From NCBI RefSeq assembly GCF_025717045.1, contig NZ_JAOVZN010000005.1:124001-188000 (forward strand): a DNA stretch of 64,000 bases. The letters are read 5' to 3'. Below, piece by piece: positions 7,780-16,586 of this stretch. The notes below the pieces were generated by a model that made no database searches, was not told the DNA's origin, and saw nothing but the letters and a program-made list of their open reading frames with translations. Positions within the stretch are counted from its first letter, which is position 1; every line of letters begins with the position of its first letter. The DNA comes from Flavobacterium sp. SH_e (GTDB lineage Bacteria > Bacteroidota > Bacteroidia > Flavobacteriales > Flavobacteriaceae). The translations under genes and the position numbers were made by a program.

Positions 7780-7915
7780 GTGTATTTTACCGCAAAGCAC
7801 GCAAGGTTTTTTTATAAGTTAGACTTACTAAAAACGCAAAGTTCGCAAAGCTTTGTCTAAAAAACTTTGCGAACTTTGCGTAAAACCTTTGCGAACTTTG
7901 CGGTAAAAATACACG
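7780..7915. repeat. Nested inverted repeat built of cgcaaagtt words
   Basis: Outer arms gtgtattttaccgcaaag and ctttgcggtaaaaatacac are near-complementary. Nested inside are acgcaaagttcgcaaag and ctttgcgaactttgcgt around a loop. The arms are 9-bp tandem words (cgcaaagtt), so the whole element can fold into a long hairpin. It lies between the convergent lipoprotein and MscS genes. Confidence 0.75.
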
Positions 7916-7927
7916 CAATCTATTTCA

Positions 7928-7950
7928 ACTTGAAACCTGAAACTTGAAAC
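7928..7950. repeat. gtttcaa-heptad repeat, half copy
   Basis: aacttgaaacctgaaact followed by tgaaac: only one arm of the heptad family seen at 1378 and 25737, directly downstream of the MscS gene stop. Confidence 0.6.
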
Positions 7951-7955
7951 AAAAA

Positions 7956-9203
7956 TTAACTCAACGTAGAAGGCAATTCAAAAATTTCAAGATCAAAATA
8001 TCTTACTGATGCCATCACATGATCGAAAATATCGGCCATGATATATTCATAGTTTGCCCAACGTTTATCGCTCGAAAAAACATAAATTTCCAACGGAACT
8101 CCATGTGCTGTAGATTGTAATTGTCTGCAAATGATATGCATATTTTTGTTTAATCCAGGATGATCGGTTAAATATTGAATAATGTATTTTCTAAATAAAC
8201 CTAAATTTGTCATGTTTCGGCCATTTAGCGAAAGCGTTTTGTCGATTCCTCTAAGATCGTTGTATTTATCAATTTCCGCTTGACGGCTATCAATATAAGA
8301 TGTTATCAGCTGTACTTTTTTCAGTTGATGCAAATCTTCATCATTCAAAAAACGAATTGTGCTGCTTTTTATTAAAATGTGTCTTTTAATGCGGCGTCCT
8401 TCCGATTTTTGCATACCACGCCAGTTCTGAAAAGAATCTGAACTTAAAGCGTAAGTTGGAATTGTAGTAATCGTATTGTCGAAATTTCGAACTTTTACGG
8501 TTGTCAAATTAATTTCAATTACATCTCCATCAGCACCAAATTTGTCCATTGTAATCCAGTCGCCAATGCGAACCATGTCGTTTATCGCAACCTGAACACT
8601 CGAAACAAATCCAAGAATTGTATCCCTAAAAATCAAGATAATTATCGCTGAAAGTGTTCCTAAAATGGTTAACAATTCGCCTTTTTTAATTCCGAATAAA
8701 GTCGAAATAATCATAGCAACTCCGAAAATCCAAAGGACAATCATAATAACCTGAACAAAACTGTCAATTGGTTTGTCGCTGTATTCTGGCTTTTGCTTTA
8801 AATAATCGCGTAACGAATTAAAAACCGTTCTAACGATCCATAATCCAAGCAATACTATATAAATGCCTACAATTTTTCCGAAGATTGATTCCCAATATTC
8901 ATACCGATCTAAAATAACGGGAACTGCTTTATAAATAAAGAAAAACGGAATTAGATAAGCTGTATATCTAGTGGTTTTATTCTGAATTAAATAATCATCA
9001 AATTTTGTTTTGGTACGCTGAGCAAAAATAGCTGTCAGAGTAACTAAAACGAATTTGGCTGCGTAATAAATAACGTAAGCCAATGCTATTAAAATAGCAA
9101 TATTAAAGATTAAACTGGTATAAGACGCAACATTACGGCTCATTCCCCAATCTCTAAAAATAGGATATAAAAAATTAAATATTTTCTCCAAAAGCTTATG
9201 CAT
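7956..9203 (-). CDS. MscS-family mechanosensitive channel
   Basis: A 415-residue membrane channel that releases solutes on hypoosmotic shock. About five hydrophobic segments lie in the first 200 residues (near 25-60, 75-95, 105-125, 145-170, 175-195). The pore-lining region and MscS beta domain follow, with G-F-V-S-S-V-Q-V-A-I-N-D-M-V-R-I-G-D-W near residue 200, then G-D-V-I-E-I-N-L-T-T-V-K-V-R-N-F-D, both diagnostic. Size and layout resemble the YbdG subgroup. The start overlaps the preceding DUF3817 gene by 8 bp, implying translational coupling. Confidence 0.92.
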   Translation of the reverse strand: MHKLLEKIFNFLYPIFRDWGMSRNVASYTSLIFNIAILIALAYVIYYAAKFVLVTLTAIFAQRTKTKFDDYLIQNKTTRYTAYLIPFFFIYKAVPVILDRYEYWESIFGKIVGIYIVLLGLWIVRTVFNSLRDYLKQKPEYSDKPIDSFVQVIMIVLWIFGVAMIISTLFGIKKGELLTILGTLSAIIILIFRDTILGFVSSVQVAINDMVRIGDWITMDKFGADGDVIEINLTTVKVRNFDNTITTIPTYALSSDSFQNWRGMQKSEGRRIKRHILIKSSTIRFLNDEDLHQLKKVQLITSYIDSRQAEIDKYNDLRGIDKTLSLNGRNMTNLGLFRKYIIQYLTDHPGLNKNMHIICRQLQSTAHGVPLEIYVFSSDKRWANYEYIMADIFDHVMASVRYFDLEIFELPSTLS

Positions 9204-9489
9204 TTGCTTTAGTTTCTAAATATTTTTTCTCTATATAAAAAGTACCAAACGGAATAAGTGAAGCAACCAAAATGATTCCGAATGTTTTTAAATCCCAATT
9301 CATAGATTTTTTCAATAAAAACGCTAAAAGAATATATCCGATAAATAAAACACCGTGTGTCATTCCTAACGGACGTAATAAGGTATGGTAAAGTTCAGGA
9401 TTATTGTTTTTGATAATCAACATATTAGCAAATAATACTAAATAAGAGATTCCTTCTAAAATGGCAGTAACTTTGAAAATCTTGAGCAT
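9196..9489 (-). CDS. DUF3817 small integral membrane protein
   Basis: A 97-residue membrane protein with three hydrophobic helices (about 10-27, 45-62 and 70-85). The N-terminal L-E-G-I-S-Y-L-V-L-F and central P-L-G-M-T-H-G-V-L-F-I-G-Y motifs are characteristic of DUF3817 proteins. Function unknown. It overlaps the MscS gene start by 8 bp, so the two form an operon, and its role may relate to the envelope or osmotic response. Confidence 0.85.
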   Translation of the reverse strand: MLKIFKVTAILEGISYLVLFANMLIIKNNNPELYHTLLRPLGMTHGVLFIGYILLAFLLKKSMNWDLKTFGIILVASLIPFGTFYIEKKYLETKANA

Positions 9490-9566
9490 ATTGGTACTTT
9501 TTAAGTTTTATGCGGCAAAATTAAGTAATATCGTTGGTTTTTCGGATATTTATAAAGAAAGTAATT

Positions 9567-9574
9567 TACTTTTG
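9567..9574 (+). promoter_or_regulatory. -7 box for the DUF6155-like gene
   Basis: TACTTTTG matches TAnnTTTG, 18 bp upstream of the ATG at 9593. Confidence 0.45.
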
Positions 9575-9592
9575 TAACCTTAAGTTTTGAGA

Positions 9593-10126
9593 ATGAGTAA
9601 AAGAGATTTAAAAAAATATTTAGGCGAATTAACCAAAGAGCAATTAGAAGAACAATTGATAGAATTGTACGAGAAATTTGCTCCCGTAAAAGTCTATTAT
9701 GACTTTGTTTTTAACCCAAAAGAAGACAAATTACTTCAGGATGCAAAAGTCAAAATCTCACATGAATATTTCCCTATTAAAAAACCTGGAGCAAAATGGC
9801 GCCCAAAAGCCAAAATGCGAAGATCGGTTGCGCAAAAACTTATAAAGCATTTTATGATGCTGGGAGTAGATCCTTATATAGTGGCAGATATTATGCTTTA
9901 TAATATTGAGATCGCTCAAACTTATTCTTCTCAAAATTTTATTAAACAGGATTTATTCTATAAAAGTATCTTTAATTCTTTCGAACAAGCTGTTAATTTT
10001 ATCATTGCAAATGGCATTTTTAATGATTTTAAATTACGTATTAACGCAATTTACGAGGAAATTTTACAGCAAAAATGGAAAAATAAGTACGATTTTGAGG
10101 TGATTTTGGACAAAATTGACTACTAA
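9593..10126 (+). CDS. DUF6155-like protein
   Basis: A 177-residue cytoplasmic protein beginning M-S-K-R-D-L-K-K-Y-L. A TTG start six bases earlier is possible, but the ATG at 9593 is the better choice. The N-terminal region has K-E-Q-L-E-E-Q-L-I-E-L-Y and F-N-P-K-E-D-K-L-L motifs, and the rest is helical and lysine-rich. I recall this arrangement from the DUF6155 family, found mainly in Bacteroidetes and Firmicutes and without known function. It is monocistronic, divergent from the DUF3817-MscS pair. Confidence 0.7.
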   Translation: MSKRDLKKYLGELTKEQLEEQLIELYEKFAPVKVYYDFVFNPKEDKLLQDAKVKISHEYFPIKKPGAKWRPKAKMRRSVAQKLIKHFMMLGVDPYIVADIMLYNIEIAQTYSSQNFIKQDLFYKSIFNSFEQAVNFIIANGIFNDFKLRINAIYEEILQQKWKNKYDFEVILDKIDY

Positions 10127-10207
10127 AAGGCTTTCTCATAAAAAATCTTTATTTAAAAAAAACATTTATTTTAGGTTAAAATAAGATGAATAACTGTTTT
10201 TTAGATG

Positions 10208-10215
10208 TATTTTTG
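10208..10215 (+). promoter_or_regulatory. -7 box for the DEAH helicase gene
   Basis: TATTTTTG matches TAnnTTTG, 20 bp upstream of the ATG at 10236. Confidence 0.45.
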
Positions 10216-10235
10216 CAAAAATCCAAAAATAAACA

Positions 10236-11774
10236 ATGTCTCAAAACACTTTAGAAATACAAAGAGAAGAGAAGAAAGAACTGTATGCATACCAAAAAGG
10301 CGATATTGACGCTATTTTTGACCGTTTAGACAATGCTCCTCCTAAACACCACTTATTGTATCAGCTTCCAACTGGAGGAGGAAAAACAGTAATATTTTCT
10401 GAAATCGTTCGCCGCTATTTATCTCATAATGATAAAAAAGTGGTTGTTTTAACGCACCGTATCGAACTTTGTAAACAAACTTCAAAAATGTTAACTGGTT
10501 TTGGCGTTACAAACAAAATAATCAATAGTAAAGTAAAAGAATTGCCAGATCAAAATGATTTTTCATGTTTTGTGGCAATGGTTGAAACTTTAAAAAACCG
10601 TATTAATGATGAAAAACTTCATTTAGATAATATTGGTTTGGTTATTATTGATGAGGCACATTACAACTCATTTAGAAAACTATTAAACTCATTTAAAAAT
10701 GCTTTTATTCTTGGGGTAACAGCAACGCCTTTGAGTTCTAATATAAAATTACCAATGCACCAAAGCTACCATGAACTTATTGTGGGAGATACTATTGGTT
10801 CATTAATCGATAAAGGATTTTTGGCTAGAGCAACAACTTATAGCTACGATGTTGGTTTAACTTCATTAAAAGTGGGTATCAATGGAGATTATACGGTAAA
10901 ATCATCTGATGATTTGTATACCAATACTTTGATGCAGGAAAAGTTGCTTCATGCGTATACAGAACGTTCGCTAGGAAAGAAAACTTTGATTTTCAATAAC
11001 GGTATCCATACTTCTTTATATGTATATGAAACTTTTAGAGAAGCAGGTTACGATATCAGACACTTAGACAATACAAGTAGTTCTGAAGAGCGTAAAGACA
11101 TTTTACAATGGTTTAAAAAGACTCCAGACGCAATTTTGACTTCTGTCGGAATCTTGACAACTGGTTTTGATGAGCCAACTGTAGAAACTATTATTTTGAA
11201 CAGAGCAACAAAATCGTTGACTTTATATTTCCAAATGATTGGCCGTGGTTCTCGTAAATTACCTGGAAAAGATGAATTTACAGTTATCGATTTAGGAAAT
11301 AATGCCGCTCGTTTTGGTTTATGGAGCGATCCTGTAAACTGGCAGCACATTTTTAAATCACCTGAATTTTATTTGGAGAATTTACGTGATGATCATGAAA
11401 TTGAGATGTTCTTTAAATACAGCATGCCGCCGGAATTACGCGCGAAATTCAGTAAAACGGCCGATGTAAGTTTTGACGTTGATGAAGAGCACAAATTAAT
11501 CATTAAACAAAATCTTCGTTCTAAAGTAGTTTTAGATAAATCTCTAGATCAGCATGCGGGAATGTGCGTAGATAATACAGAAACACTTCAGGAAGCAAAA
11601 ATGCTTGCTAAAGAATTAGAAGATGATATTGAAGATCGTATCAAACGTTATTCTAAATGTTTGAGTCAATGCAGTAAAAACTACCGTGAATGGCTGGTTG
11701 ACGATTACAAACAAAGATTGACTTTATTAATTGGTAAAAAGTATCGTGAGAAAATCATGAACGAACCCGATTGA
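10236..11774 (+). CDS. SF2 DEAD/DEAH-box helicase (SSL2-like)
   Basis: A 512-residue superfamily 2 helicase. Walker A is L-P-T-G-G-G-K-T-V near residue 44, motif II is I-I-D-E-A-H near 128, motif III G-V-T-A-T-P-L-S near 153. The C-terminal helicase domain has T-G-F-D-E-P-T near residue 309 and motif VI Q-M-I-G-R-G-S-R near 330. A roughly 150-residue C-terminal extension with a Cys-containing helical region (C-L-S-Q-C-S-K-N) follows. The compact organisation resembles COG1061 helicases of DNA repair rather than RNA helicases. Specific role unknown. A terminator-like hairpin lies downstream at 11851-11893. Confidence 0.9.
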   Translation: MSQNTLEIQREEKKELYAYQKGDIDAIFDRLDNAPPKHHLLYQLPTGGGKTVIFSEIVRRYLSHNDKKVVVLTHRIELCKQTSKMLTGFGVTNKIINSKVKELPDQNDFSCFVAMVETLKNRINDEKLHLDNIGLVIIDEAHYNSFRKLLNSFKNAFILGVTATPLSSNIKLPMHQSYHELIVGDTIGSLIDKGFLARATTYSYDVGLTSLKVGINGDYTVKSSDDLYTNTLMQEKLLHAYTERSLGKKTLIFNNGIHTSLYVYETFREAGYDIRHLDNTSSSEERKDILQWFKKTPDAILTSVGILTTGFDEPTVETIILNRATKSLTLYFQMIGRGSRKLPGKDEFTVIDLGNNAARFGLWSDPVNWQHIFKSPEFYLENLRDDHEIEMFFKYSMPPELRAKFSKTADVSFDVDEEHKLIIKQNLRSKVVLDKSLDQHAGMCVDNTETLQEAKMLAKELEDDIEDRIKRYSKCLSQCSKNYREWLVDDYKQRLTLLIGKKYREKIMNEPD

Positions 11775-11794
11775 TTTGTGAGTTAAAAAAGTTT

Positions 11795-11933
11795 AAAGTT
11801 TCAGGTTTCATATTTCAAGTTGTTGGAATCTAAAATATTATCAATTTACAAAAGGAGAAATAGCATTTCAAAGCAAATGTGATTTCTCCTTTCAACTTAT
11901 TAAGTTTTTGGTGTAACTTGAAACCTGAAACTT
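11795..11933. repeat. gtttcaa-heptad arms flanking a hairpin
   Basis: Left arm aaagtttcaggtttcatatt (11795-11814) plus tcaagttgtt, and right arm aacttgaaacctgaaactt (11915-11933), are complementary and enclose the hairpin at 11851-11893. This is a large composite of two repeat families in one gap. Confidence 0.65.
11851..11893. terminator. Terminator-like hairpin after the DEAH helicase gene
   Basis: aaaaggagaaat pairs with atttctccttt, and the stem can extend through gcattt / aaatgt. It also shares 17 identical nt (11878-11894) with the mobile-like repeat at 33681-33697, so it may be a truncated copy of that element acting as a terminator. Confidence 0.6.
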
Positions 11934-11981
11934 AACCCGAGGCAGAATGCCGAACGGGCGAAGCAAACAAAATTAAAGAAC

Positions 11982-13316
11982 ATGTCTAAACCATTCTCAA
12001 CATTAGGAATTTCGGCTCCAATTTTAAAAGCTTTAAGCGAATTAAATATTGTTGAACCAACAGAAATTCAGCAAAAAACAATTCCGTTATTTTTGAGCGA
12101 AACTCACGATATTGTTGGTTTAGCCAAAACTGGAACAGGAAAAACCGCTGCTTTCGGATTGCCATTATTACAATTAGTTAATTCAGAAGCAACTGCTGTG
12201 CAAGCTGTAATTTTAGTTCCCACAAGAGAGTTGGGACAACAGATTGTTAGAAATCTAGAGGCTTTTGCAAAATATATTCCTAGTATATCAATTGCTTCAA
12301 TTTGTGGGGGAACTCCAATAAAACCTCAAATTGAAAGATTAAAAGAAGGCGCTCAGATTGTTGTAGCTACACCAGGACGTTTAATCGATTTGATTCAGCG
12401 TAAAGCAATTGATTTAAAAACTACAGAATATCTAGTTTTAGATGAAGCAGACGAAATGATTGCTATTTTAAAAGAAGGTTTAGACGAAATTGTTGCAGAA
12501 CTTCCTAAAAAACGACGCACATTATTATTTTCAGCAACACTTCCAGGCGCAATCAAACAGTTAATTCAGAACTATTTGAATAAAAATGTCGTTCAAATAA
12601 GTGCTAACATGGAAACGGTTGGTAACGAAGGAATTGATCACGAATATATTGTTGTAGATCCGATTGAAAAATTGGAAGTTTTAATGCATTTCTTAAATTC
12701 AAGAGAAGGCGAAAGAGGAATTATTTTCTGTAAAACAAAAGCTGCGGTTAATAAATTGGCTAAAAATCTGGCTATCAATAAATTTTCTTCTGGAGCGCTT
12801 CACGGAAGTTTAACACAAGGAATTCGTGATCGAATTATGGAACAGTTTCGTGAAGGACATATCAATATTTTAGTGGCAACCGATTTGGCTGCTAGAGGAA
12901 TTGATGTAAAAGAAATCTCGTATGTCATTAATTATCACTTACCTGATACATACGAAAACTACGTTCACAGAAGCGGAAGAACGGCAAGGGCAGGAGCAAA
13001 AGGACTTTCTTTAACTGTTTTACAGCAAGAAGAAGTTTTTGAAATTGCTGATTTCGAAAGAGAATTAGGAATTAAATTTTCTGAATTCAAAAAACCATCA
13101 GCGGCAAGTCTTGAAGAAAATAATATGCTTTTATGGGCAAAACAGATCTTCAAAACAAAACCTAACTACGAGCTTTCTAGCGATTTAAAAACGAGAGTAA
13201 AAACTGTTTTTCATCATTTAACCAAAGAGGAACTAATCGAGAAATTAATGGCAAGTTATGTCCTACAGAACAAAATCGATATAGTTGATAAAACAGTTAA
13301 AAAAATCAAAAAGTAA
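11982..13316 (+). CDS. DEAD-box ATP-dependent RNA helicase
   Basis: A 444-residue DEAD-box protein that remodels RNA, for example in ribosome assembly or cold adaptation. All motifs are present in order: Q-motif region P-T-E-I-Q-Q near residue 28, motif I A-K-T-G-T-G-K-T near 49, Ia P-T-R-E-L-G-Q near 81, T-P-G-R-L, motif II D-E-A-D near 161, motif III S-A-T near 187, A-T-D-L-A-A-R-G-I-D-V near 302, and motif VI H-R-S-G-R-T-A-R-A-G near 334. A short basic C-terminal tail (K-T-V-K-K-I-K-K) may bind RNA. It could be a DbpA or CsdA relative, but the dedicated C-terminal domain is not obvious. Confidence 0.93.
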   Translation: MSKPFSTLGISAPILKALSELNIVEPTEIQQKTIPLFLSETHDIVGLAKTGTGKTAAFGLPLLQLVNSEATAVQAVILVPTRELGQQIVRNLEAFAKYIPSISIASICGGTPIKPQIERLKEGAQIVVATPGRLIDLIQRKAIDLKTTEYLVLDEADEMIAILKEGLDEIVAELPKKRRTLLFSATLPGAIKQLIQNYLNKNVVQISANMETVGNEGIDHEYIVVDPIEKLEVLMHFLNSREGERGIIFCKTKAAVNKLAKNLAINKFSSGALHGSLTQGIRDRIMEQFREGHINILVATDLAARGIDVKEISYVINYHLPDTYENYVHRSGRTARAGAKGLSLTVLQQEEVFEIADFERELGIKFSEFKKPSAASLEENNMLLWAKQIFKTKPNYELSSDLKTRVKTVFHHLTKEELIEKLMASYVLQNKIDIVDKTVKKIKK

Positions 13317-13326
13317 ATAATATGAC

Positions 13327-13358
13327 TTTTGTCATTGTATATTAAAGTTGTACTTTTA
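13327..13358 (+). promoter_or_regulatory. Promoter of the type II NADH dehydrogenase gene
   Basis: TTTTG (13327-13331), a 19-bp spacer, then TACTTTTA (13351-13358): a good Bacteroidetes -33/-7 pair with one mismatch in the -7 box, 38 bp before the ATG at 13397. Confidence 0.6.
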
Positions 13359-13396
13359 TAAGGAAATATTCTATAATCCTATTAATTACAACATAT

Positions 13397-14662
13397 ATGA
13401 AAATAGTCATTATTGGAGGTGGATTTGCGGGAATCAATCTAGCAAAAGAGCTCGTAAATCAGCCTCAAATACAAGTAACTCTTGTAGACAAAAATAATTA
13501 TAACTTTTTCCCACCACTTATATATCAAGTTGCTACGGCATTTTTAGAACCTTCGAGCATTAGTTATCCTTTTAGAAAATTTTTCGCAGGTAAAAAGAAT
13601 CTTAGTTTTCGTTTAGGCGAATTATTATCTGTTTCTCCTGCAGAAAAAAAGATTACACTAAGCAACGGAGAGTTAGAATACGACTACTTAGTTTTTGCTA
13701 CCGGAGCAGAGACGAGTTATTTTGGCATGGAGAACGTAATGAAAAATGCAATTCCGATGAAAACCTTAAATGATGCCATCGTAATGCGTAATACATTGCT
13801 TAAAAACTTAGAAAAAGCTGCCATTTGTAAGGATATGCGAAAAAGACGTAAATTACTTACAATCGTAGTAGCAGGAGGGGGGCCAACAGGAGTAGAGGTT
13901 TCTGGTATGTTTGCTGAAATGCGCAAAAATATACTTTTAAAAGAATACCCTGAATTAGATACATCTGCAAGTAATGTCTATTTAGTTGATGGTGGTGATG
14001 CCTTATTAGCACCAATGAGTAAAGAATCGCAAAAAGATACTTTAGAAGCTTTGACTAAACTAGGTGTTGTTGTAAAACTAAATACCAAAGTTGTAGATTA
14101 CGTTGATGATACAGTAATGTTTGAAAACGGTGAAACTATCAAAACAAGAAATTTAATTTGGGCAGCTGGAGTTTCAGCTAAAATTTTCGATGGAATTCCA
14201 AAAGAAAGTTACGGTCGTGGCCGACGTATGGCAACAGACGAATTCAACAAAGTAAACGGTGTAGATCATATTTATGCAATTGGAGATACTGCAATTACAG
14301 CCGGAGATAAAAATTTCCCTGACGGACATCCTCAGGTTGCACAAGTTGCAATTCAGCAAGGATTAAACCTCGCTAAGAACTTTAAAGCAATGATAGCAAA
14401 TAAACCGCTTAAACCTTTCGCTTACAATGATAAAGGTTCTATGGCAATTATTGGGAAAGCAAAAGCCGTTGTAGATTTACCAAGTCCAAAATGGCATTTT
14501 AAAGGTTTTTTTGCATGGATCATCTGGTTGTTTATCCACTTGATTTCTTTGATTACATATAGAAACAGATTAAATACATTTTGGAACTGGATGGTAGCTT
14601 ATTTCGCAAAAGATCAGTCACTTAGAATGATTATTAGACCAGATAAGAAAACTCAGAATTAA
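13397..14662 (+). CDS. ndh: Type II NADH:quinone oxidoreductase
   Basis: A 421-residue FAD enzyme that oxidises NADH and reduces quinone at the inner membrane without pumping protons. The first Rossmann motif I-I-G-G-G-F-A-G-I-N-L is at residues 4-14 (FAD). The second, V-A-G-G-G-P-T-G-V-E-V-S-G near residue 157, binds NADH. Y-A-I-G-D-T near residue 293 contacts FAD. The C-terminal 60 residues are hydrophobic and aromatic (G-F-F-A-W-I-I-W-L-F-I-H-L), fitting the membrane anchor of NDH-2. Length is normal. It has its own promoter and no operon partner. Confidence 0.92.
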   Translation: MKIVIIGGGFAGINLAKELVNQPQIQVTLVDKNNYNFFPPLIYQVATAFLEPSSISYPFRKFFAGKKNLSFRLGELLSVSPAEKKITLSNGELEYDYLVFATGAETSYFGMENVMKNAIPMKTLNDAIVMRNTLLKNLEKAAICKDMRKRRKLLTIVVAGGGPTGVEVSGMFAEMRKNILLKEYPELDTSASNVYLVDGGDALLAPMSKESQKDTLEALTKLGVVVKLNTKVVDYVDDTVMFENGETIKTRNLIWAAGVSAKIFDGIPKESYGRGRRMATDEFNKVNGVDHIYAIGDTAITAGDKNFPDGHPQVAQVAIQQGLNLAKNFKAMIANKPLKPFAYNDKGSMAIIGKAKAVVDLPSPKWHFKGFFAWIIWLFIHLISLITYRNRLNTFWNWMVAYFAKDQSLRMIIRPDKKTQN

Positions 14663-14697
14663 AATTTAAAAATTCCAATTTCTTGAAATTTATACAT

Positions 14698-14738
14698 AAA
14701 AAGCCGAAATCATTTAGATTTCGGCTTTCTTTTTTTAA
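14698..14738. terminator. Rho-independent terminator after ndh
   Basis: aaaaagccgaaat / atttcggcttt stem with a short loop, followed by a T-run. Located between convergent genes, so it may act in both directions. Confidence 0.85.
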
Positions 14739-14783
14739 TTTGGGATTCAATATTGGAATTTTAATCAATTGAAATTTAACTAT

Positions 14784-15056
14784 TTATTCAGCAGTAGTTG
14801 GGTCAATTATTCCTGTTACTTGATTAACTGAATTAGCTGGAAAACCTCCTAATTTAGCGTGTTCATAAACCATTTCCTCATTTGGCGCTATATAAATGCA
14901 ATAAAGTTTATCGTTTGTAATATAGCTATTTACCCACTGAATTTGTGTTCCTAGTTGACTGAGTACACCACAGGAAGCCTGTGAAATACTTTTTAATTGA
15001 TCAGATGTAAGTTTACCAGCATTTGGGATTTCTCTTTCAATAACATACTTCGGCAT
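14784..15056 (-). CDS. DUF4242 domain protein
   Basis: A 90-residue protein of the DUF4242 family (SCO4226-like small alpha-beta proteins, some of which bind nickel). It begins M-P-K-Y-V-I-E-R-E-I-P-N-A-G, the family's usual opening. Later it has V-N-S-Y-I-T-N-D-K-L-Y-C-I-Y-I-A near residue 50 and H-A-K-L-G-G-F-P-A-N, also typical. An upstream in-frame ATG at 15131 would add 25 poorly conserved basic residues; I chose the inner start because it matches the family. Function unknown. Confidence 0.8.
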   Translation of the reverse strand: MPKYVIEREIPNAGKLTSDQLKSISQASCGVLSQLGTQIQWVNSYITNDKLYCIYIAPNEEMVYEHAKLGGFPANSVNQVTGIIDPTTAE

Positions 15057-15211
15057 AATATTTCGAAATTTATTCCTACTCATGTGGCTTTTCGGTTTCG
15101 CCCCGTTTTTCAAATGGTATCTGGATTCCATTCCATTTCATGCTATATAAAATTAATGAAATAAAATTGCAAAAGCAATCAGTAAATTGATTTTTAAATA
15201 CTTACAAACTA

Positions 15212-16441
15212 TTAATGCCCAGATGTGAAATTATCTTCTGAAGATAATTCTACCTTTTGCTTGATAAAACGCTTACCAATATTTAAAACTATAAAGGCAA
15301 TAATTGTAGTAACTGTCATAATGAAAACCATTGGAGCTACAGAATCCTTTACAAAAATTCCAACAGCAAAGGAAGCCAAAGATCCTAAACCTAATTGAAT
15401 AGCGCCCATTAAAGCTGAAGCGCTTCCTGCATTTTTTGCAAATGGAGCCATCGTAAGTCCAGCTGTATTTGGATTTGAAATTCCTAAACAGCCTAAAAAC
15501 ACAAAAAGAATTGCTATAGTTTCATACAATCCTAAAAGGTTGTTTAAAGAAAGTACAAGAAAGACAATGCTAACAACAGATTGCAAAATTAATGCAGCAA
15601 AAATCATCTGTTCACTCGAAAATCTCTTCAATAAAACCGAATTTAACTGACTCGAACCAATAAAACTAACAGACATAAAAGCAAAAATCCAACCATACGT
15701 TTTAGCATCAACATGGTAAATATCCATAAAAATTATAGGTGAGGCCGCTACATAAGTAAATAATCCAGAAAATGCAATTGCTCCTGTGAAGGCATAAGTA
15801 TAAAATTGCGGTTCTTTAAGAACTTTCAAAAAGTTAGAAATAATAGGTTTTGGCTTTAAAGATATAGAAGTATCAGGTTTATAACTGTTTGGTAAACCAA
15901 TTTGAGAAGCCAATAAAACAGCAATTCCCATGCACATTAAAATAAGAAATACCGTGTGCCAACCATAATCTTCTGTAACATAACCGCCAATTGTAGGCGC
16001 CAGCATTGGCGAAAGCCCAAGCACAAGCATCAGAAGAGAAAATACTTTCGGAATGTCTTTTACCGGAAATAAATCACGAACCATGGCCACAGAAGCAACT
16101 GTAGCAGCACAACTTCCTATGGCTTGAATAAAACGAAGCAGTATAAAAGCATCAATATCAGAGACATAAACACATCCTAACGAAGCTAAAATATAAACTA
16201 GAAGTCCCATAAATAATGGTTTTTTACGCCCGAAACGGTCTAATAAAGGCCCATAAAGCAACTGTCCAGCAGAAATTCCTATGAAATAACTGGATAAACT
16301 CATAGAAACTTTAGCAACAGACGTATTTAAATCTTTTGCAATTCCTGAGAAACCAGGCAGATACATATCTATTGAGAAAGGACCGAGAGCGGTTAAAGAA
16401 CCCAAAATTAGGATAAGCTGAATATATTTTTTTGTTGTCAT
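15212..16441 (-). CDS. Bcr/CflA-family drug efflux MFS transporter
   Basis: A 409-residue major facilitator with about 12 hydrophobic helices. The N-terminus contains L-G-P-F-S-I-D-M-Y-L-P near residue 20, a hallmark of the Bcr/CflA branch, and G-P-L-L-D-R-F-G-R-K-K-P near residue 64, the loop 2-3 MFS signature. L-S-P-M-L-A-P-T-I-G-G-Y near residue 143 is motif C of drug:H+ antiporters. It is expected to export small drugs or metabolites across the inner membrane; the substrate is unknown. A -7 box (TACCTTTG) lies at 16471-16478. Confidence 0.9.
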   Translation of the reverse strand: MTTKKYIQLILILGSLTALGPFSIDMYLPGFSGIAKDLNTSVAKVSMSLSSYFIGISAGQLLYGPLLDRFGRKKPLFMGLLVYILASLGCVYVSDIDAFILLRFIQAIGSCAATVASVAMVRDLFPVKDIPKVFSLLMLVLGLSPMLAPTIGGYVTEDYGWHTVFLILMCMGIAVLLASQIGLPNSYKPDTSISLKPKPIISNFLKVLKEPQFYTYAFTGAIAFSGLFTYVAASPIIFMDIYHVDAKTYGWIFAFMSVSFIGSSQLNSVLLKRFSSEQMIFAALILQSVVSIVFLVLSLNNLLGLYETIAILFVFLGCLGISNPNTAGLTMAPFAKNAGSASALMGAIQLGLGSLASFAVGIFVKDSVAPMVFIMTVTTIIAFIVLNIGKRFIKQKVELSSEDNFTSGH

Positions 16442-16470
16442 TTTCTTAAAAAAAGGCTTATAATTTTTTG

Positions 16471-16478
16471 CAAAGGTA
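16471..16478 (-). promoter_or_regulatory. -7 box for the Bcr/CflA transporter gene
   Basis: TACCTTTG on the minus strand, a match to TAnnTTTG, 29 bp before the start codon. Confidence 0.5.
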
Positions 16479-16586
16479 AAGATTTCATACCTTGTTATAG
16501 AACTTGAAGAAGTTTATAACAATAAATTAAAGTAATCGCGAAAATTATTTATCGCAACTATCTATTAATCTTTAAATTAAGAAACT

